Assembly (NCBI GenBank): GCA_013397935.1
Contig: VZRN01001124.1
Span: 1,357,961-1,421,960, forward strand
Direction of reading: 5' to 3'
DNA length: 64,000 bases
DNA from: Dasyornis broadbenti
Taxonomy: Eukaryota; Chordata; Aves; Passeriformes; Dasyornithidae
The notes under the pieces are model-generated. The model had not been told where the DNA came from and did no database searches. It was given only the letters and a program-made list of their open reading frames with translations. Shown one piece after another: positions 34,722 to 47,373 of the stretch (position 1 is its first letter; each line of letters begins with the position of its first letter). Position numbers and translations under genes: made by a program.

Positions 34722-37700
34722 TCCCAAAATCATGAGATTGTATCTTAGTTTTCTTTAATGGAACAACTATTTGCCTGATACCAGGAAACACAGGATACAG
34801 AAAGGTGAACAGAGGAGTGTGACACAGGGACGTGTCATGGTTACAAGTATTTGAAACTAGGGCTGCAGCTTGAAATAAAAAATGCATTTGAGCACAACCC
34901 TAATATGACTTTTAATCTATACTGTTTTTCTGAGATAACCTAAAGCTAGTGAAAACTGTTGCTGGGGTTAAATGTAGAACGTAGAAGAAAAAATCACTTA
35001 CTAATTTTATGACAGGGAAATGTGCTGTGTAGGAGTCCTCAAGTGCATTTCAGTGCCATTTCAGTCAGTCTGTCGTTGATTTAGGGGGCTGTTTTCCTAG
35101 TAACTACTACTACTAGCATGATCTGAGCGTCTCTCACAAATTATGGTCATAAATCCTCTTGAAATAGTGAGGAAGTACTGAAAGTTCAGACTGAAGTTTA
35201 AGTTGATACTTTCAAAGCACTGAGTCTTCTCTCTCAGGAAAGCTAATTGGGTTTAACTGTCTTTTAGGTATGGTATGTGAACTAATTTTTTACTATTTAA
35301 TTTTAAATTAAATTATTAAAATTTATTTTAAAACACCCAGAGATGCTTTAAAATCGCTCATACTAGCGATGTCTGAAACTCATAGATTAGTATCACAAAG
35401 TCAGTGCTTTAGAAGAATGTGAATGTATGTCATCGATACCCCAGCATAAATTCCACTATTACCTTTTGTTGCTTTAATCTAAGAATTTCTTTTTTTAGTT
35501 GTTTATAATGTAGCTGTTAGTAAAATAGGCCATGGGTTTTGTCCCAACTGTAAGTTTTCTCAGTCCTGCATGTTCCCTGAATAAGACAAGCCAAGGTAAC
35601 TTTTTAGCAAACACAGAGATTGTTTCTGGGAACTTGTTATCGTTTAGCGTTAGGGTAACTTTTGGCATCGTAACAAAAAATAAAGGTTACGAAACCTCTC
35701 CTGGAATATAGACACACTTGACTTACTATATAAGAGTGCCTACTGTAACTCTGCTTCTAGTTAGAAATTAAACAGCAAGGTACAGTTCAAAGCAATTGTC
35801 TCTCTTTTTGTCAAAGCAGAAATAAACTTCACTTGATGAATTTCAATTGCTGGTGCTCAGAAACAGCTATAATGACAAGGTTTAGCTTCATGTTAAATCA
35901 GTATTTTGTTGTGAACTTACTGTATTGTATGAAAGCAGCCTGCCATCTTGAGACTGAGGACAATAACTAGGTTTAAATTTCTTCTTAGAATGAAGAAAGG
36001 TAAAGTTACCTACAATACCTTCTTTCTAAGAAATCCTCTTATTTTTTTCCTTATATGTTCAACCCAAGGGCTGTTAAACACTCAAAATGTTTGGCTTTTT
36101 TAAGTTGCGAATTTCTCTTGGGATTTAGTGTGGCTGAAAAAACCCACAGCACTGAGAACGCTTGAAAGAAATGGATGTTATTTTCTGCTCAAGACCTTTG
36201 TGGAGAACTCAAATAGGTACCAACCTGAGCTTCAGGGGAAGAATGATAGTAGAACAAGTATTCCCCCAGGCTGGTGGCACAGGCCAGCAGCAATGCAACT
36301 CTACTGTGCACAGTGGAGAACAACATTTTACTTAGATTTTGAGGATTGTTCTTCTTTTTTTCCTGTTCTTCTTTGTGACAGGACATGTCCAACGACACTG
36401 CAAGTTCACTTAGGGCAGTAGTAAGTAATTAAGATGATGGCTAGAGATGCTGGCTAGCCATGTGCTATATGGTCAGTGGGGACTTTCTGAAGAAGGCAGA
36501 GATGTGCCATCTCCTGATAGCTCACGTCTGGGACTCCTAAACTGGAAAAAGTACTTCTGGAGAGCCCTACTGCTGTTAAGTTAGGCTATGGAAAAGCTTA
36601 TGATAGAGTCAAAGGATATTTTTAGCAATTCTTGGGATTTTGTGTGATGAAACAGTTGTGGTGAGAGCAGGAAAGAAAATGGGAACTATGTCCCACAAAG
36701 TATTGTTCAGTACAGTTGTTTGTTAGGAGCTTATGGGCCAACAATTCTTCTGGTTTCTTCTCTCTTGGAAAAATTGGAATGTAGAACTTAACAGTGTCTC
36801 CTCTTTGTGGTTTCTGTTTACTAAAGATTGAAAATAACTGTTAAGCCATACAGTTCTACTGAGAAGCTCCAAAGAGTATATGGAATGGGTGATGGGTTTG
36901 TAAGGGTGTTGAGGCCCTGTGTAATAAACAGGATTTTTAATTTAGCTGTTCTTTCCTTTATTCTTGCTTGACTCACACTTTGCCTGCCAGCACAGACAGA
37001 TGTAAGGTATCATTTTGTATTGATGTTAAATCCATGGGCAACTTTTGCAAGGATGCCAATAAATTGACATGTGCTTGATTTGAACTGGTGTGTTTACTCT
37101 GGATGATGAAAGTGTTAAAGCAATTGAAACTGCTTTTAAACCAGTAAATAATTTGTGGTGTGTTAGATTAACTTAATGGAAACAGCCTACTGGGAAAAGA
37201 GATTTCTTGACTATAAATCAGCTACAGAATTGTCTTCATTTCACAGTATGAAGGCTTATTGCTGTTGCAGTAAACAGCATTGACAGCAGATGCAGTAGTA
37301 AGTTCCTGGTGAGATTGTCAGTGGTCTGAGAAGCTCAAATGTTGGCATGTGTGTTTAAAAATGTGCCTGGTTAATATAATGATTGTTGAATTCTGTTTGG
37401 CACTCTTACTTTCTGACGTGCTGTATGAATTTTAGCTAATTCTGAATGTTCTGCAAGGATGGCATCTATTATTTATCTATTATACATAAGGAAGTTGAGC
37501 TTCCCCAGTTAAAGTTCACTTATTTTAAACAGTAACAAAAGTTGTCTTTGTGGCAGGCAGAATTTTTGAACTCTGGTCTTCCTGTTGAGACTATAGACGT
37601 AAACCAGGTAATTGTTCAATAAATCAAGTGCACTGTTCCTGACCTGTGGTGAAAGATGATGCAACTGAAGAAATGACATTGTGTGTTAGGGTGTAACTCT

Positions 37701-39679
37701 CCCTTCTACTATAGAAAGATGGAAATTGTATTTCTGGTTTTCATTTGGTTACACAAGAGTCCTGATTTCCTGATTTTTTCTCATGGATTCTTGTTAAAGG
37801 GCATATGGTGTTCTGTGAAAGTGTAGTCCTTTTAATTTGGTGGTTCTGTCCTTACAGGATCCCTGTTTGCTTCAGTTTTGTCTGAGAGGGAGATGAATGA
37901 CTGAGTTGACCTCACTTATTTTGACCTCTCTTCATGTGGCTCAGAATTGGATACCATTTCGTGATGCTGATTCCAGAGGTTCTCTGTTGCTCTTTCCTTA
38001 GTTGCCATGACATTATATTTGGTTTATTTCACCATGTTTTTGCAGTAAATGTGATTCATTATACTTTTATTAATACAGTTTTTTAGAAGTGGCTTGTTAT
38101 ACATGACTGCTAAGATGATAAATTGGCCTTGGGCAATTCTTGATCCTCAGTCTTCAAGAATTAGACTGGAGGTGGGAGGGGGCAGTCAGTAGGGACAGAA
38201 GCTTGGCCTCTTCTTTCTGCAGTGTTTTTAAGAGTAAAACCAGGCTAGAGAGTATGAGCAAGTGTTGTCTGCTTTGTGTTTCTGAACCTCTGGGCAGATG
38301 AGGAGTAGCAGTGGATTGAGTGAACCTGCTTAGTGAATTTCTTGGCTTTGGAGTTTGGGAATCAAATAATGTTACTGTAACAGGATTTTGCAGATGTTAT
38401 TTTTCTTTTTTGCCATTCGGTGCTCATTTTAACTAAATCAAAAGGAAAAGGAGTAGAGAATGTGAGAAGACTCAGATGATGAAAGTGTACAGTGCTGCTG
38501 TAATCTATGGGTTGTTGATATGTCATTTGAGAACTATAATGGAATTTGGTATATACTGTGACTTAAGCCATATACTCCAGGGTTTGAGTTAGACACAGAT
38601 TACACCTAACAGCAGTAATGCACTTAAACCCTTGTCAATAACTTCAGCATGCCTTCTGTGGAAATTGCGGTTCCAGTTTCGTGGATGCTTTGTCCAGTCC
38701 TTGTACTATTTTTCATTAGTTTTGCACAAAGACATTATTTTCTGTTCTTCCAGACTGAAATTGTCCTAGCTGGTCTTAAGAAGGGGAAAAAAAAAATCTT
38801 TAGAACACAAGAAATGTAATTAAATGGTGTGGTTTGGTTTTGGTTGGGTTTTTCTTTTGTTATCACACCAAGTCACACTATAGAGTATGGCTATCAAGAA
38901 GATCACGTTGCTTACTTTTGCTTTTTTAGTGGACTTTCTATGACAGTGGTGGTCAGAAGTACCTTGTTTGTACTTGGTATGCGCTCCTGAAGCAAACAGC
39001 TGGGTGGTGCATGGGATAGGTATAGATTTTGTAAGTTTCCCACCATGACACATCTCTGGGGGCTTTCTGGCTTATGCCACTTGAATCTTGACTTCTTTGT
39101 AGTTAGGATTTTTTCTTTTTCTTGTTTCTCAGACTTCCTAAATAACATGTCCTTTAAATCTATTCCTTCAGGTAAGACTGAAGGGTTATTTTTTGTGACA
39201 TTGAGTGAGTGGTCTGCCAGCTACCTTACTGTTATGAGGTTTTGCTCTTCCTTGGACCCAGTGGGATGCTTGGGCACTTTGTCATGTTGTTTTCCTTCAG
39301 CCCATTATTTCTAGAGTGCTGTGAAAAGTATGGCATATTCCTGTGTAACCAGACTTTGTCTGAAGAGGATATTGAGTGTTGAAATCTCTTTCAAATCTTA
39401 GAAAGTCTTCTGTGCTAATTTCTCTGGTTTTACTTCTAGAAGTGGAACATACATGATACTGAAGGCAAAGTGCAAGGCCTTATGTCTTTACTGTTATTAT
39501 TATTGTTCAAGGATTGTTTTAAAATAATTAATAAGGGACAGTTTCTGCAAGTTTTTGTGCAGATACAAAAGTAAGATTTTTGGGGCATGAAAAGATTGCT
39601 TTAGAAGGGCAATCACAAAGCTGTGGTGTTTGAAAATGTTTCTGCTGTGTATTTGCCTTCACAATACTGTTTTTAGTTC
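34722..39679. other. Intron 1 sequence, nothing recognised
   Basis: About 5 kb of AT-rich intron sequence with no recognised repeat, exon or RNA gene. The longest frames (under 100 codons) show no family resemblance. Confidence 0.5.
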
Positions 39680-40256
39680 TGTGGTGGTTTGACCTTGGCT
39701 GGATGCCAAGTGCTCACCAAAGCGGCTCTACTATCCCCTTTTCCATGGGACAGGGGAGAGAAATTTTAACCAAAGGCTCGTGGGTCAAGGTAAAGACAAG
39801 CAGAGATCACTCACCAATTACTGTCATGGGCAAAACAAACTCAACTTGGGGAAATTAGTTGAATTTGTTATCAATCAAATCAGAATAGGATAATGAGAAG
39901 TAAACCAAATTCTTAAAAATACCTTTCCTTCACCCGTCCTTTCTGCCTGGGTTTAATTTTATTCCCAATTTTCTCCCTCCTCCCCGCCAGCAGTGCAGGG
40001 GGACAAGGAAAGGGGGCTGCGGTCGTTCATCACATATTGTTATCTACCCAATAACGTTTTTTTCCTTGTTAACTATGTTAACCCCGGAACACTCCCACCA
40101 TCACTGATGGACTTGGCCTTGGCCAGCAGCAGGTCTGTCCTGGAGCTGCCTGGCATTGGCTCTGTGAGACATGGGAGAAGCTACCAGCAGCTTCCCATAG
40201 AAACCATCCCCATAGCCCCTGCAATTACCGAAACATTGCCACACCAACCCAATACA
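39680..40256 (-). mobile_element. Solo LTR of an avian endogenous retrovirus in LRP5 intron 1
   Basis: A 577-bp element begins TGTGGTGGTTTGACC and ends CACCAACCCAATACA (TG...CA). It is flanked by a perfect 5-bp direct repeat, AGTTC, at 39675-39679 and 40257-40261, which marks the insertion and suits ERVL-type integration. The block 'GGCTCGTGGGTCAAGG', 'CACTCACCAATTACTGTCA', 'GGGGAAATTAGTTGAATTTG' and the end block 'CTTGGCCTTGGCCAGCAGC', 'GGCATTGGCTCTGTGAGACA' match an abundant bird LTR family as I remember it. In that family the transcribed sense is the strand starting TGTATTGG, so the element is probably antisense to LRP5. The middle section of longer family members seems to be missing around 40050-40085. 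No internal retroviral genes are present. The 92-codon frame at 39993-40271 lies within the LTR and is not a gene. Confidence 0.88.
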
Positions 40257-40261
40257 AGTTC

Positions 40262-43200
40262 AGTCACTTAGACCAGTCAGTGTCTTGCTGATACCAGGAA
40301 AATATATTCTGAAACAGAGCTGTCTTTTTATCTCTTTTACGTTTCATTATAGAGGAAGAAAAAAAGCAAGAGTTTGCCTCTTGGATAACAAGCTGTCTGT
40401 GAATGATTCAAGGAAGAGAAGGAATGGGAGGTTATGATTTATTCTCTGTTGTGTAACTAGGGGATGTCTATATAACATACTTAGTGTTCTTTCTTAGCAC
40501 TTGAAGCTTAATACAAAAGTCAGTATGTTGTTTCTTGAACTTCTCAGAGTAGTAGAACTTCAAAACCAAAAACGTAATCCTTTGTTTTATAGAAGGTGTC
40601 ACCTTTGACCATTGAATCGTAAATTACCCAGTGTTAGATGTATATTGGTCACTACTTATGTTGTGCATATTCGAAGAGCTTTGGAGGCTTTGTGTGACTA
40701 GTTATTTCAAATAGTGTCACTTATGAATTCTGTTCTCTTTAAGGAAGTTTACTTATGGCCACCAAGTTTCTTATTCTCTCTGTCACATTTTGCTTTCATT
40801 TCAGTTGTTAAAAGTATTCTGGTTTTAGAAGAAGCTCAGAATAGATTTGCCTACCCTATATGAATGAATTTTGGCATAAGATACGATAAAAATAATACAA
40901 ATCATTTTACTCTTATTTTAGATTTTTCTCTGATTGCTTCCCATGCTTGAGATTCAGCAGCTTGAAGTATGATGTGTTTAAGCGTCAATGTTTTGTTGTT
41001 TTTCTTTTCCAAAGGGAAAAAGTTTTAGCCTCAGAAACCTCTATTACTGATTTACCTGGAGGTGTCTATCCCAAAATACATAAAAGCAAATTAAACTGTT
41101 GAGTTATTCATGTTCCCAAGTGAGAGCTAAGAGGATGAAAATGCACATGGGTGGCATTTTCCACTTAGAAAGTCTGCCCAGCTGTGGATGATTTTAACAA
41201 AAAAATATCTATGCACTATCTGCATCTTCAAGCCGAGTAAAAGAAATACATAGTTGGGGGAATTTTTATTAGGGTTTAGTTAGTTTAGTTTAGTCAGGGT
41301 TTTAACAGTATGTTTTTTACTGTCTGAATATGATAGACTATTAATTATGTTCTAAATCTCATGTTTGCAGGTGTTTAGTGATAGAAAGGGCATACTCAGA
41401 AACAGTTACACATCTGGACTTAGGCAAGCAGCATAGTGAGAGTTAGTAGGTAGGGTGTGGCTAATGCAGGCAAAATTATAGTGGAGCCTCAGTAAATTGG
41501 AATTGAATCATTTGCAATCTTTCCCTTGCCCTAAAACCTGTATGAACTTGGATTTTCATCTCATCTGATCTATCTTCAATAACCATCCCATCCTGAGCCA
41601 CAAAACCTGCTGACTTGATGTCAGCTGTGGCTTTGGAATCTGTGCACAAGAGGAGGTTTTCTATGATGCCATTAAAAAGGTGCACTTTTCAACTGCAAAA
41701 GCCATGTATGGTGACTAGCAGAAGGAACCGTGCATCCTCTAAAGAGTCAGGAAATATTCCTTGAGACTTTATGAATAACTGAATTCTTAATAGTTCTCAT
41801 AACTTAATCTGTGTGAACATTGTAGCTAATGGTGAAATTTGGAGAAATACACAGACATCAGCAAAAATGTGAGTGTCAGATATACTTGCAGCGAATAAAC
41901 CATGATCTGCAGGTGTTCTGTAAGAGCTGCAGACAACTCAGACGTGCTCTGTAGCTTGTGTGTCGGTACCAGACCATTGAGTTTTCCTGGAGCAGAGACA
42001 GAGTTGCTGCTAGTTCAGAGAAGTGCTGACCTAGGCAGAAGTAATCTCTTAGAAGGTCCTGGCTAGTTTATGGTGAAGTATTTACATGGGGAAGGGTGTG
42101 AGACTGGGGGATGGGGTGGTGTTGGGAAGGTTTTCCTTGTATGTCTGTGTGTGAGCATGTACGCAAGATATATCTATGTTCTCACATGCTTACACACTTG
42201 GTTAACCAGTTTCTCCTGCTCTGTTTTTTTCCTTTCATTCTAATGGTTGTGTTATTGAATAACCTCCTGTTTCTGAAACAAAAAAAAACAACCCATAAGC
42301 CAAAAAACCACAACCATGCTTTTTATGTAGACTTTAACTCTTGATGTTAGGTGTCGATACATAATTTTAAGGAGAGTTTTGCAGTTGCCAGGTTTGGGAC
42401 TGGAATTCAGTATACCTGGATTTGGTTTTGGTGTTGTTACCAAAGCATGCCCTGAAGTCTGAGAACTCTCAGCATTTCGTTTGAGAACAGGTGACAGTGA
42501 TACATAAATGGTCTCTCTGAATGCATCTTGGAGTGTTTTATGCAAGAAACACCTCAGAGTCATCTTTCCTGTGCATATGGTTTTAAAATAACCATCTAGT
42601 AGTAAATCTGCCCGCTTTGACTCCATTGCATTACTCTTTCAATGACTGGTATTCTATTAGAGTGAAATGAAGCCTCAAAATACCAGGTGGTAGGTAAGGT
42701 ATTCCTTAAAATGCAGGACAATGTGTATTTTAATAATGAAAATTGTATGCCTGATCAGTCTTCTGCACCTAAATATTCGACCTTGCATAACCACCTGCTG
42801 TACCTTTTGCAGTCTTTATTTTACAATTTCTGCATGCTGTATCACTCTCCAATATTGGTAGTATTTCTTCACTTGAAATCTCTTCCAGGCAGGGATCTTG
42901 TATATTTTTAAAACTTTTACCTGCTTACTTTGTGTTGTTTCCCCATCTCCTCCTGACTGTCTGAAGAACCAAGATTGCTAAAGGCTGAAATGTCTGTAGT
43001 TTTTGTTAGTGTAGTTTTTATTACCCAGTGGTCGGGAGAACTCTTGGAAACTTGTTAGTTTGCTTGCCTAGGTAGGATGATGAGGCAGCATCATTGAATG
43101 AAAGTCAGAAAACCAAACCCTAAACAAAACAAAAAACCAGTCCCAAAAAACCCTTCTATTTCTGGCAGTTTGGAAAAGCTGCCTGCTGTCCCTTTAGCAT

Positions 43201-44755
43201 GTGGCTCCACTAACATTGTCTGCTCATGACAGAATTAGTAAAACTGGAGGAGCTGCAGCTGAGCATGTGTTTAAGGACTGCTGCTTTTCGTTCAGCCTAG
43301 TGCACAATGGAGAGAAGATGAGCAGGTGGAAATATTTTGCTTGTGACCTCTGTTGATGTTATCTCTCAACTTGCATGGTCCTAATTAAGATTTTCATTGT
43401 TATCTGCAAAAGATGTAAATGATCTAGGATTCCTTTACCTTGGGTATTAAACACCCTGACACATCTGGTCCTTTGCCATCCTGCGACAGTACTGAGTTCA
43501 TGGAAAATACCTCTGCTGATTCCCAGGTTGTGGAACTCCTGGCATCTGGAGATAGAGCACATCTGGTGCTGGTCCTCAGAGGCAGAAGACAGCCAGCCCA
43601 GAGCTTATTGCATGTGGGAATGATGCAAGTGACTTGTTTTCTCTGAACAATGGCTGTGGGATCTTTGTAAGTGTTGGCCTCTTGCCTGGTTGGGTTTATT
43701 TGGTTGTTGGTTGTTTTTTTTTCCTGAGGAAGTCTGTGTGCAGTGAGGGAGGATGTGGAGTACTGTAAGTTCTTGATACAGCTGACCTGGTCCTCCAAGC
43801 AGTCTTTGCTTCTTGACAGTGGTGCTCTTATATATGCAAAATACGTATTTAAAAACCATTGTAGAAGACACTTCGTATATAGAGGTAAAGATTCTGGTGT
43901 TCTTTCTTTTGTGCTCTTCTGACTCCTAGAATTCTGTGGAGTCAGTGTTGCAGGACCATAGAAGAAAGTTTTCTTTCTAAAGGAGACATACTGCAGTGCT
44001 CAACTTTGAGGAACTTACTTGGGGCCTGTTAGTATCTCTTTCCATGTACATATTATAAGGCTTTTGTAGGGTAACAAGACTTGCTTTGTTTGAGGTAGAA
44101 TATGAATTCAAAATCTAACGGTAATTCCACAATTACTTCCCCTGCGGTGCTTGTATTTTGAAATGATTTCCCCACAAAGATTAGTTCTGGAATACTTTAT
44201 TATACTCCTTTATTCGTCTTGGTCGTGGAACTCATTTCACACTGTGGGGATTGAGAGTGAGTTACAGGCTCATGTTACTGAGTCTGAGCACCTGCTGGTC
44301 ACATCTTGATGTAAACTGTTTCATTATCATGGTTGTTTATAAAATGTCACATTTCCACATGCTTGTTGATAGCCTCTCAGGACCCTTTTGTCCACAAGTG
44401 GTCGTTTCTGAGGGTGGATGCCTTCCAGGAGTCTGTGGGAACATTTTGGGGCACATATCAGGAGTGTCATTCAGACACATTTGGCCTGTGATTGGTAATG
44501 AGGCAGAGGTGGTTGGGAGAACTTGGTTGAACGGACAACAGGAAAAATACCAATCTGCTTGGGAGGCTATGGTGTAGGACAGGTACACGCAACTAGTGTG
44601 TACTAATCTGGGGGTGGGAATTTGTTCTTGTAAATTCAGCTGTTCTGTTTTTTAATTACTGTTGAATTCTTCAGGTGTTTAGGTGACTGACCATTAGCTG
44701 TGAGGAAGCTGCTTTACACATTCTTTCCTGCTTATTTTAAAAGTGCAGCAGCAGG
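40262..44755. other. Intron 1 sequence, nothing recognised
   Basis: AT-rich intron DNA. A TTTAG-rich stretch occurs at about 41270-41300. No exon or known repeat was recognised. Confidence 0.5.
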
Positions 44756-44887
44756 TTTGTTTGGGTTTTTGTTGTGTGGCTTTGGGTTTTTGGTTTTTTT
44801 TTTTGTTTGTTTTTTGGGGTTTTTTGTTTGTTTTTTTCCTTGTTTTTTTTGTTTTGTTTTTGGTTTTTGTTTGTTTTGTTTTTTTCA
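44756..44887. repeat. T/G-only low-complexity tract
   Basis: About 130 bp made almost only of T and G, in runs such as GGTTTTTTTTTTTG, TTTGTTTG and TTTTGGGG. It creates spurious Phe/Cys/Gly-rich frames on the + strand and Lys/Pro/Thr/Gln-rich frames on the - strand. It may be a degenerate (TTTG)n microsatellite. Confidence 0.9.
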
Positions 44888-45660
44888 CTTATTTAAATTT
44901 TATGAGTAAAACCTTGGTCTCTATTGGAAACTGAAATGACTTCAGGTGTCTCTTTGCTGATGCATAAGTATCATTGCTGTTGCAAACCACTGAGTTGGCA
45001 GGAACTGATCGGTGGGTCAGTAAAGCTTCACAGCACTTGAAAGACGATGTACCATTACTAATGAAAAGCCTTTGCATGGTTTCTCGAGGCTTGGGCATCA
45101 ACTGGAGATTGTGGAGAGGTTGCAGGGATAAAAATAAAACTTGTCAGCTGCTGTGCTCTGAATTACAGCTGCATGCAGTGCTTGCTCCTGTGTAACTTGT
45201 CTTCTGCTTTATTGTGAGGTAGAAGCAGTACACCAAATTCCATAAAAATCTTCCATTTTCTTCGGGAACTAATTTTGATACCTTTTTTCCTTTTAAAATT
45301 TGAGATGTTTGTATGCAAGAGTAGAGCAGTCAAGCACAGTAGGGAATGTTTAAACATTATGTGCACACACTTAAAACTGCAAAAAGGAATTTTAGCACCA
45401 GTTTGTTATTATAAAGTCTGAACTAATGTTGGCTGTTTATAAAAGGGAATGCACTTCACAGGGTTATTTTCGTATTTAAACTTCAGCAGGACACTGGGAA
45501 CAGATTACTGTGAGTATTTGAGTAACTTGTGTTTGCTTAGTGTGCATGGCAACATTTCTTTTAATGAAAGTTTAGCTTTTAAGCTATTGAAATTCAATTC
45601 TAAAACTTTGGCCTTCACCAGGAAGGTAAGATAACTGGAAAAAAAAAAATTCAGTGTGGG

Positions 45661-45720
45661 GTTTTTTGTTTGTTTGTTTTTGTTTGTATTTGTATTTTTT
45701 TGTTGTTGTTGGTTTTTTTT
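45661..45720. repeat. T/G-rich low-complexity tract
   Basis: Degenerate (TTTG)n and (TTG)n repeats, similar in make-up to the tract at 44756-44887. Confidence 0.85.
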
Positions 45721-47333
45721 GGACTTACTGATGTGTATGATGTCAGTTGTCAGATCTCTGTTGTGTATGTGGCCTAAAGTGACTGTGTTTTAGTATCTTT
45801 ATTCAGAAAGACTTTGAAACATGGAATGGTAATTTATTCAAAGTCCTGTCATAAATATTGCTTAATCCTAAGAGCAAAATCTTTGCTGGGATGATCCCAA
45901 AACACTAACAAATAGGTCAGTCTACAGCAGATAGGCAGGCACAGAATGCTTTCTCCCACATTTGGCTGAGCATGTGTCAAATGTATGATCAGACTCTGCT
46001 GGATAGTACAGATCTCCCAACTTCAGCTCCACCTGTTGCACTGGCAATGCAGTAACAGTTCCAAAATTCTTCCTTTTGTCTGAAATGGCACAAAACTTCC
46101 TAGTTCTAGCTGCAAGTTTATGTTTAAAAAAAATAAGATTTCCTGAAACTTGTCTATTAGCTACCTTTCTATAGAGTTGTAAAATTGGCACTATCAGAAA
46201 AGGCCTGAATTTGGTTCATTTGCAGTTTATTCTGTAGATTGTAATTATTTTTTTACTGTTCCCCAGAGACTGATTTGGCACATAAACAGAACTCAGCAAT
46301 TGGTTCTCTTACTGCTTCCTTAATCCTGGAGATGTTCTTTTTTTAGGGGCTGGGGTTTGGTTTTTTTCCTAATACAATATATAGGCACAGATCCTGCAAA
46401 TGAATCTGCAACAATGTAATGCCATTCAGTGAATTTCCCAATTTTATATATTTTACAGTCTACTGGGAACTTTTCATAACTAATGGTGTTACACTAAGCC
46501 AGAAGGAGCTTATTGGCAACACCTGGTGAAGATTAGGACAAGCAGCATTCTGCTGTGATATCATGCTCCTTCCAGTGACAGCACAAAAATGTGTGACCAT
46601 GGAGGAAACTAGGGCTGAAAGTTACCTGCTTAGTTATCTTTTCTTTTGTGGGATGTCTTATCCTTACTCAATTTAACAAAAAACAACAAAAACCCAAAAT
46701 TATTGTTTTAACTTCCTTCTGTTCTTCCCTCACCACTCTCCCCCCTCCATCAAACATATTACCAATAAATACCTGCATCAGAGAGGAGTAAGAGGGAGAC
46801 TGTTCAATGACATGGGCTAAAATATGACTTAAATCAATTTTTCTGTAGTATAATAAACCTGTGATACTGAAAGAGCAAGGATTTGATGGGTCTAACATAT
46901 TTGGCTTTGAAGGAAGGATAATGCCACATGTTTCCATGCAATTCACATGTTGCACAGCCTGTGACGTGATGGTTCTCTGTGCGTTTTTTTTTTCTTTTTT
47001 TTAATGAAATCTAAGCTCAGTGTGCTATTTTTTCAAGTCTTTAATTGTTTGTGCTGCACCTCATTAGTGACAAGAATAGCATCTTGGAGAATCTTCTGAG
47101 CAATGCAGAAACAGAGCATGTGTTCGCATTTATAGTGTGATGTGATGTGAAAGAGGGTTAATTGTATGGATTAACTGTTCTCTGGAGTAGATAGATGTTT
47201 TCTGCTTTGATGTTGTAGTGTCCTTGGACAATTAACGGATGAGCTGAAGTTTCTGGTTTGAAGGTTTCAGCTTAAGTAGCCTTTAGAAATGTTTGGTGTC
47301 ATTTGATGTCAAGTCTTATTACCTTATTAAGCA

Positions 47334-47373
47334 TGTATATATAAATATATGTGTGTGTATGTGTGTGTATATC
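47334..47373. repeat. (TA)n/(TG)n compound microsatellite
   Basis: About 40 bp of TA and TG dinucleotides, running from TATATATAAATATATG through two GTGTGTGTAT units to ATATC. Length polymorphism is likely. Confidence 0.9.

Noticed and set aside
39993..40271. 92-codon + strand ORF
   Set aside because: It lies inside the solo LTR at 39680-40256 and crosses its end.
41476..41685. - strand frame with a protein-like composition (contains DSKATADIKSAGFVAQDG)
   Set aside because: The apparent start is GTG, a TGA in the same frame lies two codons upstream, no acceptor rescues it and no family is recognised. It may be chance.
44694..44934. Overlapping + and - ORFs with Phe/Cys- or Lys/Thr-rich translations
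   Set aside because: They are translations of the T/G-only low-complexity tract.
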